64,000 nucleotides of DNA. Source: Chryseobacterium aquaeductus. Lineage in GTDB: Bacteria > Bacteroidota > Bacteroidia > Flavobacteriales > Weeksellaceae. A program made the position numbers and the translations under genes. The stretch is from positions 310,001 to 374,000 of the forward strand of contig NZ_CAJIMS010000001.1 of assembly GCF_905175375.1 (NCBI RefSeq), in the 5' to 3' direction. Below the pieces are notes generated by a model. It ran no database searches and had not been told where the DNA came from. It was given only the letters and a program-made list of their open reading frames with translations. Every line of letters starts with the position of its first letter. Position 1 is the first letter of the stretch. Below, one piece after another: positions 51,651 through 60,128 of the stretch.

Positions 51651-52430
51651 ATGAAATCGGAAAAATGGCTTGAAACTAAAAAAGAAGCTGAAATAGATTC
51701 TCAAGGTAAAATAGTGATCAAAAAAATAACACTTGAAAGGCAAAAAGGCTTTGAAAAAAGGGAAATCATAGATTACGCAATTAAAATAATCGGAGTGTTT
51801 GCGATCGGTATTCCTTTAATTTTGTTTTACTTTAATCAAAAATTAGAAAAAGAAAAACAGGTCAGAAGTAAACAACTAGAAGTTTACAGTTCGACAATGA
51901 CAGACCTGCACAAATTTTCATACATCAATCCATTTGTACAAAATTATGAAAACGAGGCTTCGAAAGTCTTAAATGAAGTTTATCCTAAAGTTCTCATTCT
52001 AAACGATAAAAATGTTATCAAAGAATTTGAAAACTTAAATGAATATATTGAATTCGGTATTCAAAACAACAGTTTTTTTTTAAAATGTGATAAGATCAAC
52101 ATTGCGATTATTCGTTACCTTCCTCAAAAAAAGTATGCAGAAAAAAATGACGACTTCAATTATTTAGAATATCAGAAAATCAATCTGACTGATTTCAGAA
52201 AATCTAAAAACCATCTTATCACAAAGCAATTGGATCGTATCGATATTGTTATTGATAGTTTACAAAACCGTCTAAACCATTTAGATAAAAAGAAGATTGA
52301 AAATTCTTTAACGCCAGATAGAGGACCTTATTTTCATAAAAGAGAGTTTATGCATGAATATCAGGATTACACTAAAGAACAAATCATCAAAATTAATAAT
52401 GAGATTAAAAATAGTTTGAATCTCAACTAA
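51651..52430 (+). CDS. Single-span coiled-coil protein, patatin operon
   Basis: A 259-residue protein: charged N-terminus (about 1-40, many Lys/Glu), one membrane helix (IIGVFAIGIPLILFYF, about 46-62), then an alpha-helical domain starting NQKLEKEKQVRSKQLEVYSS. It shares layout with its neighbour (anchor, coiled coil, helical sensor-like domain) but no clear sequence identity. Function unknown. Third and last gene of the patatin operon; no terminator hairpin is obvious behind it. Confidence 0.7.
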   Translation: MKSEKWLETKKEAEIDSQGKIVIKKITLERQKGFEKREIIDYAIKIIGVFAIGIPLILFYFNQKLEKEKQVRSKQLEVYSSTMTDLHKFSYINPFVQNYENEASKVLNEVYPKVLILNDKNVIKEFENLNEYIEFGIQNNSFFLKCDKINIAIIRYLPQKKYAEKNDDFNYLEYQKINLTDFRKSKNHLITKQLDRIDIVIDSLQNRLNHLDKKKIENSLTPDRGPYFHKREFMHEYQDYTKEQIIKINNEIKNSLNLN

Positions 52431-52487
52431 CTTTAAAATATAATTGCTTTTGTAGAAATCTATAGTTCTCAGAATGAATACAAATTA

Positions 52488-52495
52488 TACATTTG
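52488..52495 (+). promoter_or_regulatory. -7 element upstream of the 122-residue protein gene
   Basis: TACATTTG matches TAnnTTTG, 23 bases before the ATG at 52519. It suggests the gene is transcribed separately from the patatin operon. Confidence 0.5.
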
Positions 52496-52518
52496 CTGCA
52501 CAACATTAACTACAATTC

Positions 52519-52887
52519 ATGACCACCAAAACAGACCTCAGAGAATCTCTCAATATACCCAATTCAGAAACAACAACACCCACAGAAATATTTCAAAACC
52601 AAACCATTCGTCCCATTTTAAAATTGCAGAATGATCTTTATCTGTCATTGTTTACAAACTATGCTTTGCGACAAAAAGCAGAGTTCAGCTCTTTATCGAC
52701 TTTTAAAAAGCAAATGTTTATCGAACAAAGTCTGCAAAAAGATGCTGTGCTGAAAAACACCTTCATCGGGATGACCATCGGAATGTTTACTTTGGAAGAA
52801 CTGGAAATTTACCAATCTGACAGCAAAGTTTTCAATAAAAGAATTATTACGATGCTGATCGAGCGGTTGAAAAGTCAGATGAAGTAA
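52519..52887 (+). CDS. Conserved flavobacterial hypothetical protein
   Basis: A 122-residue soluble helical protein: LRESLNIPNSETTTPTEIFQNQTIRPILKLQNDLYLSLFTNYA at the start and FIGMTIGMFTLEELEIYQ then RRIITMLIERLKSQ-like C-terminus. I recall close relatives throughout Chryseobacterium, sometimes labelled glyoxalase without basis; no glyoxalase motif is visible. Function unknown. Confidence 0.75.
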   Translation: MTTKTDLRESLNIPNSETTTPTEIFQNQTIRPILKLQNDLYLSLFTNYALRQKAEFSSLSTFKKQMFIEQSLQKDAVLKNTFIGMTIGMFTLEELEIYQSDSKVFNKRIITMLIERLKSQMK

Positions 52888-52961
52888 AATTTTTCCCTTT
52901 TACTTAAGAAAAATACGGATTGGAAATCTGCAACATCATTGGTTCAGTTATTTTGATGAGC

Positions 52962-53171
52962 GATTCGGTTCCGGATGATAAAGATGAGGTTTTGCAACCC
53001 GACGATTCGGTTCAAGACCGTAACGATTCGGTTATTTAGAGTAGTGATTCGGTTCATGACCTCAAACTTTCGGTTCAAGACCCCAACGATTCGGTTTGTA
53101 ACCTCAATGATTCGGCTCAAGACCGAAATGATTCCGTAGAGAACCGAAACAGCGGTCAAAACAACCGAAAC
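52962..53171. repeat. 21-bp tandem repeat (minisatellite), ten units
   Basis: Units begin every 21 bases at 52962, 52983, 53004, 53025, 53046, 53067, 53088, 53109, 53130 and 53151, with the consensus GATTCGGTTCAAGACC plus about five variable bases. On the minus strand one frame stays open across all units and encodes a strict heptad with NRI at the same place in most units, but no ATG starts it. The + frame contains a stop at 53036-53038. Confidence 0.85.
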
Positions 53172-53285
53172 GGAAGGTTACAGAACCGTAATCATGCGAT
53201 GATTTACCCAGCCATTGCATTAAAGATCCTTATACATACTATATATGTCCACAAAATATTTTTTAGCAGCAGCATTATTGGTCAT

Positions 53286-53316
53286 AAAAAATCCCCAAAC
53301 GATTCGTTTGAGGATA
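53286..53316 (-). terminator. Terminator of the helical protein gene
   Basis: ATCCCCAAACG-ATT-CGTTTGAGGAT stem with one mismatch and, on the minus strand, a T-run; 22 bases past the stop at 53338. Confidence 0.75.
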
Positions 53317-53337
53317 ACTGATATGTAATCAATAATT

Positions 53338-53832
53338 TTACTGTTCTGGATTTTCAGGATTTGGTTTTGCAGACGAACTGCTTCTTCCGAAAAACTGCTT
53401 CAGATCTGCGTGTTTGGTCTGGAAGCCAGCTGCAGAACTTCCGGCTTTGTAGGAGGTGAAGCCATAATCTTCCAAAGCCGCCTGATAGTTGTCGTAATCG
53501 TGAAGTGTTTTGGCGTCTACCAGTTTGGTTATCAGATTTTCAAGTCTAGAAATCATGCCTTCGAGATTTCTTCGCGAGTTGTAATCATTCTCAAATTCCT
53601 GCCAGTCGACTTCTGCAACTCTGAGGTTAGGCTGCGTTTTGTTGTAGTCGTAGACTTTATTCACCAATAGCTTATTCTGCTCATTGATGCTTCCGTATTT
53701 TTTACGGTCTTGTGGTGATAGATTGATGTTGAATTCTGCCAAAGCATTTTCCAGAACGGAGATCGCATCAAGAATTGAACTGAGTTTCGCATTGTCTAAA
53801 TGCGCATTGTTTAGATTTGTTATTCCCATCAT
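53338..53832 (-). CDS. Helical hypothetical protein next to an XRE regulator
   Basis: A 164-residue, mostly helical cytoplasmic protein: NNAHLDNAKLSSILDAISVLENALAEFNINLSPQDRKKYGSINEQNKLLVNKVYDYN, then KTQPNLRVAEVDWQEFENDYNSRRNLEGMISRLENLITKLVDAKTLHD, ending in a low-complexity Ser/Pro/Asn tail. I do not recognise a named family, although similar proteins occur in Chryseobacterium. It lies 25 bases after the XRE gene, so the two form an operon. Confidence 0.72.
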   Translation of the reverse strand: MMGITNLNNAHLDNAKLSSILDAISVLENALAEFNINLSPQDRKKYGSINEQNKLLVNKVYDYNKTQPNLRVAEVDWQEFENDYNSRRNLEGMISRLENLITKLVDAKTLHDYDNYQAALEDYGFTSYKAGSSAAGFQTKHADLKQFFGRSSSSAKPNPENPEQ

Positions 53833-53857
53833 GTATGATTTTTAAAGGTTTGTATTT

Positions 53858-54238
53858 TTATTTTTTCAACAGAGCCTCTATGAGCTTGCTTTGTGCTTCT
53901 ATCAGATCGGCAATCTGCTCCTGGTTTTTGAGAATGCTTTCTGTAATTTCGGGAGACTGCATATTGTAAACAGGATTATATTGATTAATTGTACCTGCAC
54001 TTGACAAATCACTAAATTGATTGTTGGAAATATTTACCTGAATACCCTCGTTGAGTAACTCATTAATATCCACTTCCAGTTCTTTTGCAATTCTATTCAA
54101 TAAAAGAGAGTTGGGAATGCTTTTATCAGATTCGATATTAGAGATCGTTCCTTGCGTAACATCTAAACGGAAAGCCAAATCATCTTGCGACCACCCTTTT
54201 GCTTCTCTATGCTTCCTTACTTTACTTCCTATTTTCAT
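53858..54238 (-). CDS. XRE family helix-turn-helix regulator
   Basis: A 126-residue protein. The HTH_3 domain spans residues 1-65 (KVRKHREAKGWSQDDLAFRLDVTQGTISNIESDKSIPN), followed by a linker (NISNNQFSDLSSAGTINQYNP) and a C-terminal coiled coil (ILKNQEQIADLIEAQSKLIEALL) likely for oligomerisation. It probably represses its own operon. It is divergent from the JAMM-like lipoprotein gene, with 226 bases between the two start codons. Confidence 0.88.
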   Translation of the reverse strand: MKIGSKVRKHREAKGWSQDDLAFRLDVTQGTISNIESDKSIPNSLLLNRIAKELEVDINELLNEGIQVNISNNQFSDLSSAGTINQYNPVYNMQSPEITESILKNQEQIADLIEAQSKLIEALLKK

Positions 54239-54464
54239 ACGTAGATATTTTTTGTTTTTTAATGGTTATATGGTATCGCTTCATCATCATGGGTGTTTGC
54301 ATTTGCAAATCATGCGATTTCATTTTATTAATATTTTAATCAAAAATATTAAAATATTAATGACATATGCAAGAAAAATCTTTTAGTTTTGTAAAATGAT
54401 CATCTCTTGATGGTGATTCATGAAAAATTTATATCTTTAGACCCAATAAAAAAAACTCATTTGC

Positions 54465-55985
54465 ATGAAAAACAAATTGATGCTCAGGCTTTGCCTGATG
54501 ACGATAGCTTTGCTATCTCTCCCATCCTGTAGGCAAGACATCCTTCAAGAGCAGGAAACCTACAACAACAGCTCTGCATTTCAGCTCACTTCCAAAAGAA
54601 TTTCTTTAGATGAAGCCAAGCACAAAACTAAACTTGTTCCTGCAATTGAACAGGTAGAGAATAACTTTGGAGATCAATCACAAAGCAATCTGCAGGGTAG
54701 AATTGTCAATTATGGTAACGGCATTTCTATAGATACCGATGATGTCATTTACCTTCAAAAAGGACCTGACTTTCACAGCTATACCTTTCGCATCAATCAT
54801 GAGAATGCTCCTGCAAATGCACCTATTGAGAACCTTGTGATTAGCTCGCGTCCCGATGGTACCTGGAAGGAAGTTTTGGTAACATACTATCTTACCCCTC
54901 AGGAAAAGCAGAATATGCTATCGGGAGTTTCTGTAGATTTTACAGGCAAAGTCACTCATGACGTACTTCAAAACGGAACTTACTCTTCTGCAATCATGCA
55001 ACAGGATGTGCTAAATTGCCATTTGGAAATCAGCACCTATTACACGAGGTGTGGCGAAAGTGATGATCATCATAATGGTGAAAAAACGGGCGCAGAAAAG
55101 GGTCCTTGCAGGTCAGAAACACCCTCAGTACTAGTGGTCTCTTTGGTGAGAAAATGCACTGTAGCACTCCCTGTAGACACCGGTTTGGGAGAAAACGGAG
55201 AAGACGGCGGAAACGGACCGGGAGGATTGAGTAATAATCCTCCTGAAGAGACAACTACTGCCCCGAATGTGCCTGTGAGAAACAACCCGTGTAACAAAAC
55301 AAAAGCAATGCTTCAAAGACCCAATGTACAGCAAGGTATAACCGGGATAAAAGCACAGGCATTACAAACAATTAGTAATGTAAATGCCGGAGAAATTGGT
55401 TTTAAAGAAAAGAAAGATGGTACTGTAGTACCTGCAGATGTAAATTCTTCGCACAAAGTCGTTTTTAATGATGTAACCGATTCTAATGGAGGTTATCATA
55501 ACCATACTGCTACAGGAACACATATGTTTTCTCCACCGGATATTGATGCTTTGCTTGGTTTTGCAGCAGCGCAAAGTTTACAAGATGGTGCAGGAAATGC
55601 GTATCTTGGTATGATCGCTGGAGAATGGTGTAATTGCCCTCCTGATAACGTGCAGTACATACATTATGTCATTCGCTACACAGGTGCAGCAGCAGATCTA
55701 GGAACAGGAAATACTCACGATTATACTCCTGCACAAATGAAACAGTTTGAAAAAGATTATCGTAAAATTATTCGAGAATTAACTGATACAAATTTAAATG
55801 GGAATACCTATATCAAAAATGCAGCGGGTGACTTGAATGAAAAAGGATTGGAAAAATTATTTTTTGAAACATTGAAGAGTATGAATTTAAATGGCAAAGT
55901 AAATCTACAAAGAATAGAAAACGGTAATGTAAATATTGTAACTTTAGATAGCAATGGTATGCCTACCGGAACGCCTTGTCCATAA
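54465..55985 (+). CDS. Lipoprotein with a JAMM-like metal motif
   Basis: A 506-residue lipoprotein (lipobox SLPSC, Cys22). The N-terminal half (30-200) is strand-rich with no known domain; a Gly/Asn/Pro-rich linker (242-270) follows. The C-terminal domain (about 275-506) contains GYHNHTATGTHMFSPPDIDAL: His345, His347, Ser356 and Asp359, with Glu310 upstream in NAGEIGF, close to the JAB/MPN metalloprotease pattern E...HxH...SxxD. Its end overlaps the next frame. Peptidase activity is inferred from this motif only. Confidence 0.7.
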   Translation: MKNKLMLRLCLMTIALLSLPSCRQDILQEQETYNNSSAFQLTSKRISLDEAKHKTKLVPAIEQVENNFGDQSQSNLQGRIVNYGNGISIDTDDVIYLQKGPDFHSYTFRINHENAPANAPIENLVISSRPDGTWKEVLVTYYLTPQEKQNMLSGVSVDFTGKVTHDVLQNGTYSSAIMQQDVLNCHLEISTYYTRCGESDDHHNGEKTGAEKGPCRSETPSVLVVSLVRKCTVALPVDTGLGENGEDGGNGPGGLSNNPPEETTTAPNVPVRNNPCNKTKAMLQRPNVQQGITGIKAQALQTISNVNAGEIGFKEKKDGTVVPADVNSSHKVVFNDVTDSNGGYHNHTATGTHMFSPPDIDALLGFAAAQSLQDGAGNAYLGMIAGEWCNCPPDNVQYIHYVIRYTGAAADLGTGNTHDYTPAQMKQFEKDYRKIIRELTDTNLNGNTYIKNAAGDLNEKGLEKLFFETLKSMNLNGKVNLQRIENGNVNIVTLDSNGMPTGTPCP

Positions 55986-56005
55986 TCAATTTAAACAAAA
56001 TCAAA

Positions 56006-56578
56006 ATGAATAAAATACAATTTAAACTATTATTTGCCTTTATATTAATTATTAATATGATTTCTTGTAAGGCTCAGAATTTACCTCTTAATACAGCTTT
56101 TTCCACAATTCCTAACGGAGCTTACTTAAAAGATACAAATAATGAATTAGTTCCGTATGTCGGAACGTATAAAGCTAATTTTAACGGAAATGAAATTACT
56201 TTGTTTATTACTAAGCAAGAAAATAAATTAGAAGAAAGTGCTCAGAAAAATTACTATATGGACGCTTTAATTGTAAAATATATTGTGAAAAATTCTACAG
56301 GAACAATATTACAGGATACCCAAAATAATAATTTGTATAATATTGAATTATATAGTATAGGAACTAATCCTAATAAAAATGCAATCACTTTTTATTATAG
56401 TGGTACTAATTGCAGTGTTGGCTGGGGAGATATTTATTTAAAAAAGCTTAATACTGCACAAATCTCTTGGGAATATCGCCCTGATGATATTGTAACAACA
56501 GCGGATAAATGCCCTCCTTCTTTGAATACAACTATTTATTTGCCTGAAACAAAAGATTTAATTTTTACTAAACAGTAA
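56006..56578 (+). CDS. DUF6705 family secreted protein
   Basis: A 190-residue protein from the ATG at 56006: signal peptide (INMISCKAQ, possible lipoprotein Cys), then NLPLNTAFSTIPNGAYLKDTNNELVPYVGTYKANFNGNEITLFITKQENK, a strand-rich beginning typical of DUF6705. It ends LNTTIYLPETKDLIFTKQ. The family is abundant in Chryseobacterium and has no known role. It lies 20 bases after the JAMM-like lipoprotein gene and probably shares its transcript. Confidence 0.78.
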   Translation: MNKIQFKLLFAFILIINMISCKAQNLPLNTAFSTIPNGAYLKDTNNELVPYVGTYKANFNGNEITLFITKQENKLEESAQKNYYMDALIVKYIVKNSTGTILQDTQNNNLYNIELYSIGTNPNKNAITFYYSGTNCSVGWGDIYLKKLNTAQISWEYRPDDIVTTADKCPPSLNTTIYLPETKDLIFTKQ

Positions 56579-56614
56579 AACAAAGCCCTATGAAAGCTTT
56601 TGAAATGATGAACT

Positions 56615-57580
56615 ATGAATAATTTTTTTTTAAAAACGATATTTATTATATCTCTATTTTTTATTAAATTTTATAATGCTCAAAATGTGAAAATAGAAGG
56701 ACTTATTAAGCAACCGACAAATGAAATAAGAAGATCTTCTATTGTAATAAATGATACTCTTAATAAAATTCCCGAATCGGATAGATCTAGAAGAGATGAA
56801 ATTCTCAGAAATCAAAATCTTGTAACTGTAAATGATGATAAAGGATATTTCACAATAACAGCAAAGCCCAGTGATTCAATATTTTTTCGATTCGGCAGGT
56901 TTTATCATCCTGAAAAATATCTGATATCAGATTTGATGAAGTTAGATAAAATTATAATAGATCCAAAATCAATACCTTGTATTCCTCAAAAAAAATGTGA
57001 TCAGGAAATACCATCACACTTATATATTTTTGTTGGAAAAAAAATTAATGTATCCTATGTCGATACATCTATGTATTGCGGAGGTAGAAGGATGGATACC
57101 AAATATAATGCTGTTTATCAGATTGAACAGGAATTTGGAGAGCATCATCTTAAACCAACAATAAATTTCACAGCATATGATCACGATAGTAAGTATGAAT
57201 ATGATTTTACGAATTATGATAATGTATTAATCTTCGTTGGAGAATTCTGTGGTGATTTAATTCAGCTTAAATATCAGTTTTTTCCGGTGTACAAAACAAA
57301 AGATGGTAGATGGGCAACTCCTATAGATACTTATATGGAATCTTCTTATAAATCTGATCAATTCATACCAACAAATATTATATTTGATAAACCGGTAGCT
57401 TTTGATTTATTAAGAAGTAATAAAAATCCATCTGAAGAACAAATTGCTCAATTAAAAAAAATCAAATTCTCTGAAAAATATTATAAAATAGAAAATGGAA
57501 AAGTAATTCCGATCATGGGAAGATATGCAGAAGATCTGGTAAAACTTTGGAATGAGCTCTATTGGGAAAAATTAAAATAA
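56615..57580 (+). CDS. Secreted hypothetical protein
   Basis: A 321-residue protein with a signal peptide (ending FYNAQ), then VKIEGLIKQPTNEIRRSSIVINDTLNKIPESDRSRR and DDKGYFTITAKPSDSIFFRF, which resemble a carboxypeptidase-regulatory-like beta-sandwich (about 22-100). The rest (CIPQKKCDQEIPSHLYIFVGKKINVSYVDTSMYCGG) has four cysteines that may form disulfides. Function unknown. Third gene in a rightward group; a hairpin terminator follows. Confidence 0.7.
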   Translation: MNNFFLKTIFIISLFFIKFYNAQNVKIEGLIKQPTNEIRRSSIVINDTLNKIPESDRSRRDEILRNQNLVTVNDDKGYFTITAKPSDSIFFRFGRFYHPEKYLISDLMKLDKIIIDPKSIPCIPQKKCDQEIPSHLYIFVGKKINVSYVDTSMYCGGRRMDTKYNAVYQIEQEFGEHHLKPTINFTAYDHDSKYEYDFTNYDNVLIFVGEFCGDLIQLKYQFFPVYKTKDGRWATPIDTYMESSYKSDQFIPTNIIFDKPVAFDLLRSNKNPSEEQIAQLKKIKFSEKYYKIENGKVIPIMGRYAEDLVKLWNELYWEKLK

Positions 57581-57640
57581 GCTTCATACTACTATTTATC
57601 TTCCCAAAACCCAAATCTTATTTTCCACTATGCAATGGTA

Positions 57641-57664
57641 TAAAGCCTCTGAAAAGAGGCTTTA
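57641..57664 (+). terminator. Stem-loop after the secreted protein group
   Basis: TAAAGCCTCT-GAAA-AGAGGCTTTA, a perfect 10-bp stem with a GAAA tetraloop; the T-run is short. Confidence 0.75.
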
Positions 57665-57725
57665 TAGCTTACACAATTATGAAAAATATAAATCTCCAAT
57701 AATATATTGTAAAGTTGTCTACCTT

Positions 57726-58286
57726 TTAAGAAAACTTTAATTTTCCCCACATCGGATCAAACTTCAAAATCTCATCATTCACCACACAATCTTCTGCATG
57801 AGCACCTTTTAAAAAACCAATGCTCATCAGAAATTCATTCACGATTTCTCCGCCGGTGAATTTGAATGTTTTTTTGAAAAGTTTCATCCATTCCTGTAAA
57901 TCTTTTGGGTGATGATGTTCCAGCCATTTTTCAAACGAACCGAATTCTTTTTGCAGTTCGATAATGGTTTTCGCATTTTCTATAGCAGCATTCACTTTCA
58001 ATTTATTTCTGATAATTCCGGGATCGGCTAATAATCTCTCGCGGTCTTCTTCGGTGTAAGCGGCAACTTTTTTAATATTAAAATTATCATATGCTTTTCT
58101 GAACCCTTCTTCTTTTTTCAGGATCGTTTCCCAGCTCAATCCTGCCTGATTGATTTCCATGATCAATCTTCCAAACAATTCGTTGTCATCATGTATCGGA
58201 AAACCATAATGGTTGTCGTGGTATTTTTTGTGCAGCTCTTTTCTGCTTTCAGGTTGCATGGTTTCGATTGCTGAACAATAACTCAT
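57726..58286 (-). CDS. tag: DNA-3-methyladenine glycosylase I
   Basis: Base-excision enzyme removing 3-methyladenine from DNA. From the ATG at 58286 the 186 residues match Tag: YCSAIETM (usually RCxW; only partly kept here), YHDNHYGFPIHDDNELFGRLIMEINQAGLSWETILKKEEGFRKAYDNF, the catalytic region ILADPGIIRNKLKVNAAIENAK, and a C-terminal His-zinc snap that looks reduced (AHAEDCVV). The upstream 36 codons are basic and hydrophobic with no similarity to Tag, so the internal start is used. Confidence 0.88.
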   Translation of the reverse strand: MSYCSAIETMQPESRKELHKKYHDNHYGFPIHDDNELFGRLIMEINQAGLSWETILKKEEGFRKAYDNFNIKKVAAYTEEDRERLLADPGIIRNKLKVNAAIENAKTIIELQKEFGSFEKWLEHHHPKDLQEWMKLFKKTFKFTGGEIVNEFLMSIGFLKGAHAEDCVVNDEILKFDPMWGKLKFS

Positions 58287-58361
58287 GAGAATAGTTGATT
58301 TAAATTTAAACAAAGATAAGATGAGTTTGTGACAAATGTTTGTCAGTAGGATTTTTTTCGA

Positions 58362-58391
58362 TAAAAAAAACCTCCGAAAAATTTCAGAGGT
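58362..58391 (-). terminator. Terminator of the efflux operon
   Basis: ACCTCCGAAA / TTTCAGAGGT stem with one mismatch, and on the minus strand a T-run of eight. It lies just beyond the emrB stop. Confidence 0.8.
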
Positions 58392-58397
58392 CAAATT

Positions 58398-59975
58398 TTA
58401 GTGCATTGCTTCACTCAGATCTATTTTTTCTTTGCTTTTCCGTTCTTTAATAAATAAGATAAACGGTATGCAGACTAAGAAAACGACTCCCAAATAAAGG
58501 AAAACATCCATATAAGAAAGCACGGTCGCTTGTTTGGTGACAGTCATATCTAAGACTTTGTATGCAGCGTTCATCGCATTATCCGGCGTCATACCTTTGG
58601 CAATGAAGTTGGCTTTTAAACCCGCCAATCTTTGTTGAACATCGAGGCTATCGCCATCGAGATGCGAGATCAAATTCATCCTGTATTTCTGCCCGGCATT
58701 GGCAATAAATGTGGTAATTGCTGCTATCCCGAACGAACCTCCAAGTTGTCTCATCATTCCTGTGAACGCTGCTCCCTGTCCGATTTCCTGACCTTTTAAC
58801 GTACTTAATGATAGGGAAGTAATTGGAATAAATAGTAATCCTAATCCCATTCCACGAACAATCAACATCCAGAAAAAGGCCTCTTTACTTGTATCGGGAG
58901 TCAATATTTTATATCCCCAAAAACTGTAAATAAAGAAGATTAATAACCCTAATGAAACCAGAATCTGCTGTTTTACACCTTTGGTTAATAGTCTTCCAAT
59001 AATAGGCATCATAAATGCAGTCGTCAAAGCTGCCGGAATCATTAATGCTCCGGACTGCAGTGCCGTCCAACCTAAGACGCTTTGTGTATATAGAGGAACA
59101 ATAAAAGTTGAACCATATAGACCAAATCCTAAAACAAAAGACATCACCGTTCCTATTCGCAGATTTCCATTCTTCAAAACTCTTAATTCTACGATTGGAT
59201 ATTTGCACGTCAACTCTCGCCACAGGAATAGGATAAAACCTAAAACAGCTGTGGTCGTAAATGTTACGATCATTCCGCTTTCAAACCAATCTTCTTCGTG
59301 ACCTCTTTCCAGAATGAATTGTAAAGAACCTACGGTTAGTGCCAACAACATAATTCCGAGCCAATCAACGTCTGAAGCTTTTCTTTTTTCTGAGAATTTC
59401 GGGCTCCTTACAAACTGCAAGGTCATTAAAGTTGCTGCAATACCTAGTGGAATATTGATATAAAAAATATAGGGCCAGCTGAAATTATCAACAATATAAC
59501 CTCCCAATGGCGGACCCAAAGTGGGACCAATAATCACTCCTAAGCCATAAATTGCCTGTGCCATACTTCTCTTTTCGACCGGATAAGATTCGGTGATAAT
59601 CGTTTGTGAGGTTACAAGCAATGCTCCACCACCAATTCCCTGGCAGAGTCTGAAAAACACCAGTTCCCATATATTATCTGCATTCCCGCAGAGAAATGAA
59701 AACACGGTAAAAATCACAATCGAAGCAGCGAAATAATTTCGACGACCAAACTGCTGAGAAAGCCAACTCGTCATTGGCACGACGATTACGTTACCAATTG
59801 CATACGCCGTAATTACCCAACCTACTTCTGAAAGTGTGGCTCCCAGGTTACCTTTCATCTCGTTCAGGGCAACGTTCACAATCGTGGAATCCACAATTTC
59901 AAGCAAAGCACAAAGAATCGCTGTGATCGTGATGATCACTCTTCGGGCTCCATATTCTACTAATGAATCTTGCAT
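58398..59975 (-). CDS. emrB: DHA2 family multidrug efflux MFS permease (EmrB-like)
   Basis: A 525-residue inner-membrane drug:proton antiporter with 14 predicted helices. Marks of DHA2: ALLEIVDSTIVNVALNEMKG (motif D1), WVITAYAIGNVIVVP, LSQQFGRRNYF (motif A), RLCQGIGGGALLVTSQTII and GPTLGPPLGGYIVDNFSWPYIFYINIPLG (motif C region). It works with the adaptor and TolC-like genes upstream to form a three-part pump. A palindromic repeat separates it from emrA. Confidence 0.92.
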   Translation of the reverse strand: MQDSLVEYGARRVIITITAILCALLEIVDSTIVNVALNEMKGNLGATLSEVGWVITAYAIGNVIVVPMTSWLSQQFGRRNYFAASIVIFTVFSFLCGNADNIWELVFFRLCQGIGGGALLVTSQTIITESYPVEKRSMAQAIYGLGVIIGPTLGPPLGGYIVDNFSWPYIFYINIPLGIAATLMTLQFVRSPKFSEKRKASDVDWLGIMLLALTVGSLQFILERGHEEDWFESGMIVTFTTTAVLGFILFLWRELTCKYPIVELRVLKNGNLRIGTVMSFVLGFGLYGSTFIVPLYTQSVLGWTALQSGALMIPAALTTAFMMPIIGRLLTKGVKQQILVSLGLLIFFIYSFWGYKILTPDTSKEAFFWMLIVRGMGLGLLFIPITSLSLSTLKGQEIGQGAAFTGMMRQLGGSFGIAAITTFIANAGQKYRMNLISHLDGDSLDVQQRLAGLKANFIAKGMTPDNAMNAAYKVLDMTVTKQATVLSYMDVFLYLGVVFLVCIPFILFIKERKSKEKIDLSEAMH

Positions 59976-59996
59976 AGTTTTTTACATTGTAAAAAA

Positions 59997-60118
59997 GTGA
60001 ATTGTCAATGGTCAATCAACATCATCGTCAATTTTTACTCCTTCATTTCCAAATTAACATCAATCCTATTTCATTTTCAATTCAAAATTGACTTGCTTCA
60101 GCAAAATTGACAATTCAC
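59997..60118. repeat. Palindromic intergenic repeat between emrA and emrB
   Basis: GTGAATTGTCAAT (59997-60009) is the exact complement of ATTGACAATTCAC (60106-60118), enclosing AT-rich words such as GGTCAATC and AAAATTGAC. It resembles the repeat at 43086-43290 (GTGAATGGTCAATT). It lies inside an operon and may shape mRNA stability between the two genes. Confidence 0.65.
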
Positions 60119-60128
60119 TATTTCAATA

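Noticed and set aside
52944..53159. Minus-strand 71-residue frame through the 21-bp repeats
   Set aside because: It starts only at TTG, has no ribosome-binding site, and its content is the tandem repeat itself; reported as a repeat, not a gene.
52962..53171. Possible CRISPR array
   Set aside because: Repeat units are directly adjacent at 21 bases with no unique spacers, and no cas gene is nearby.
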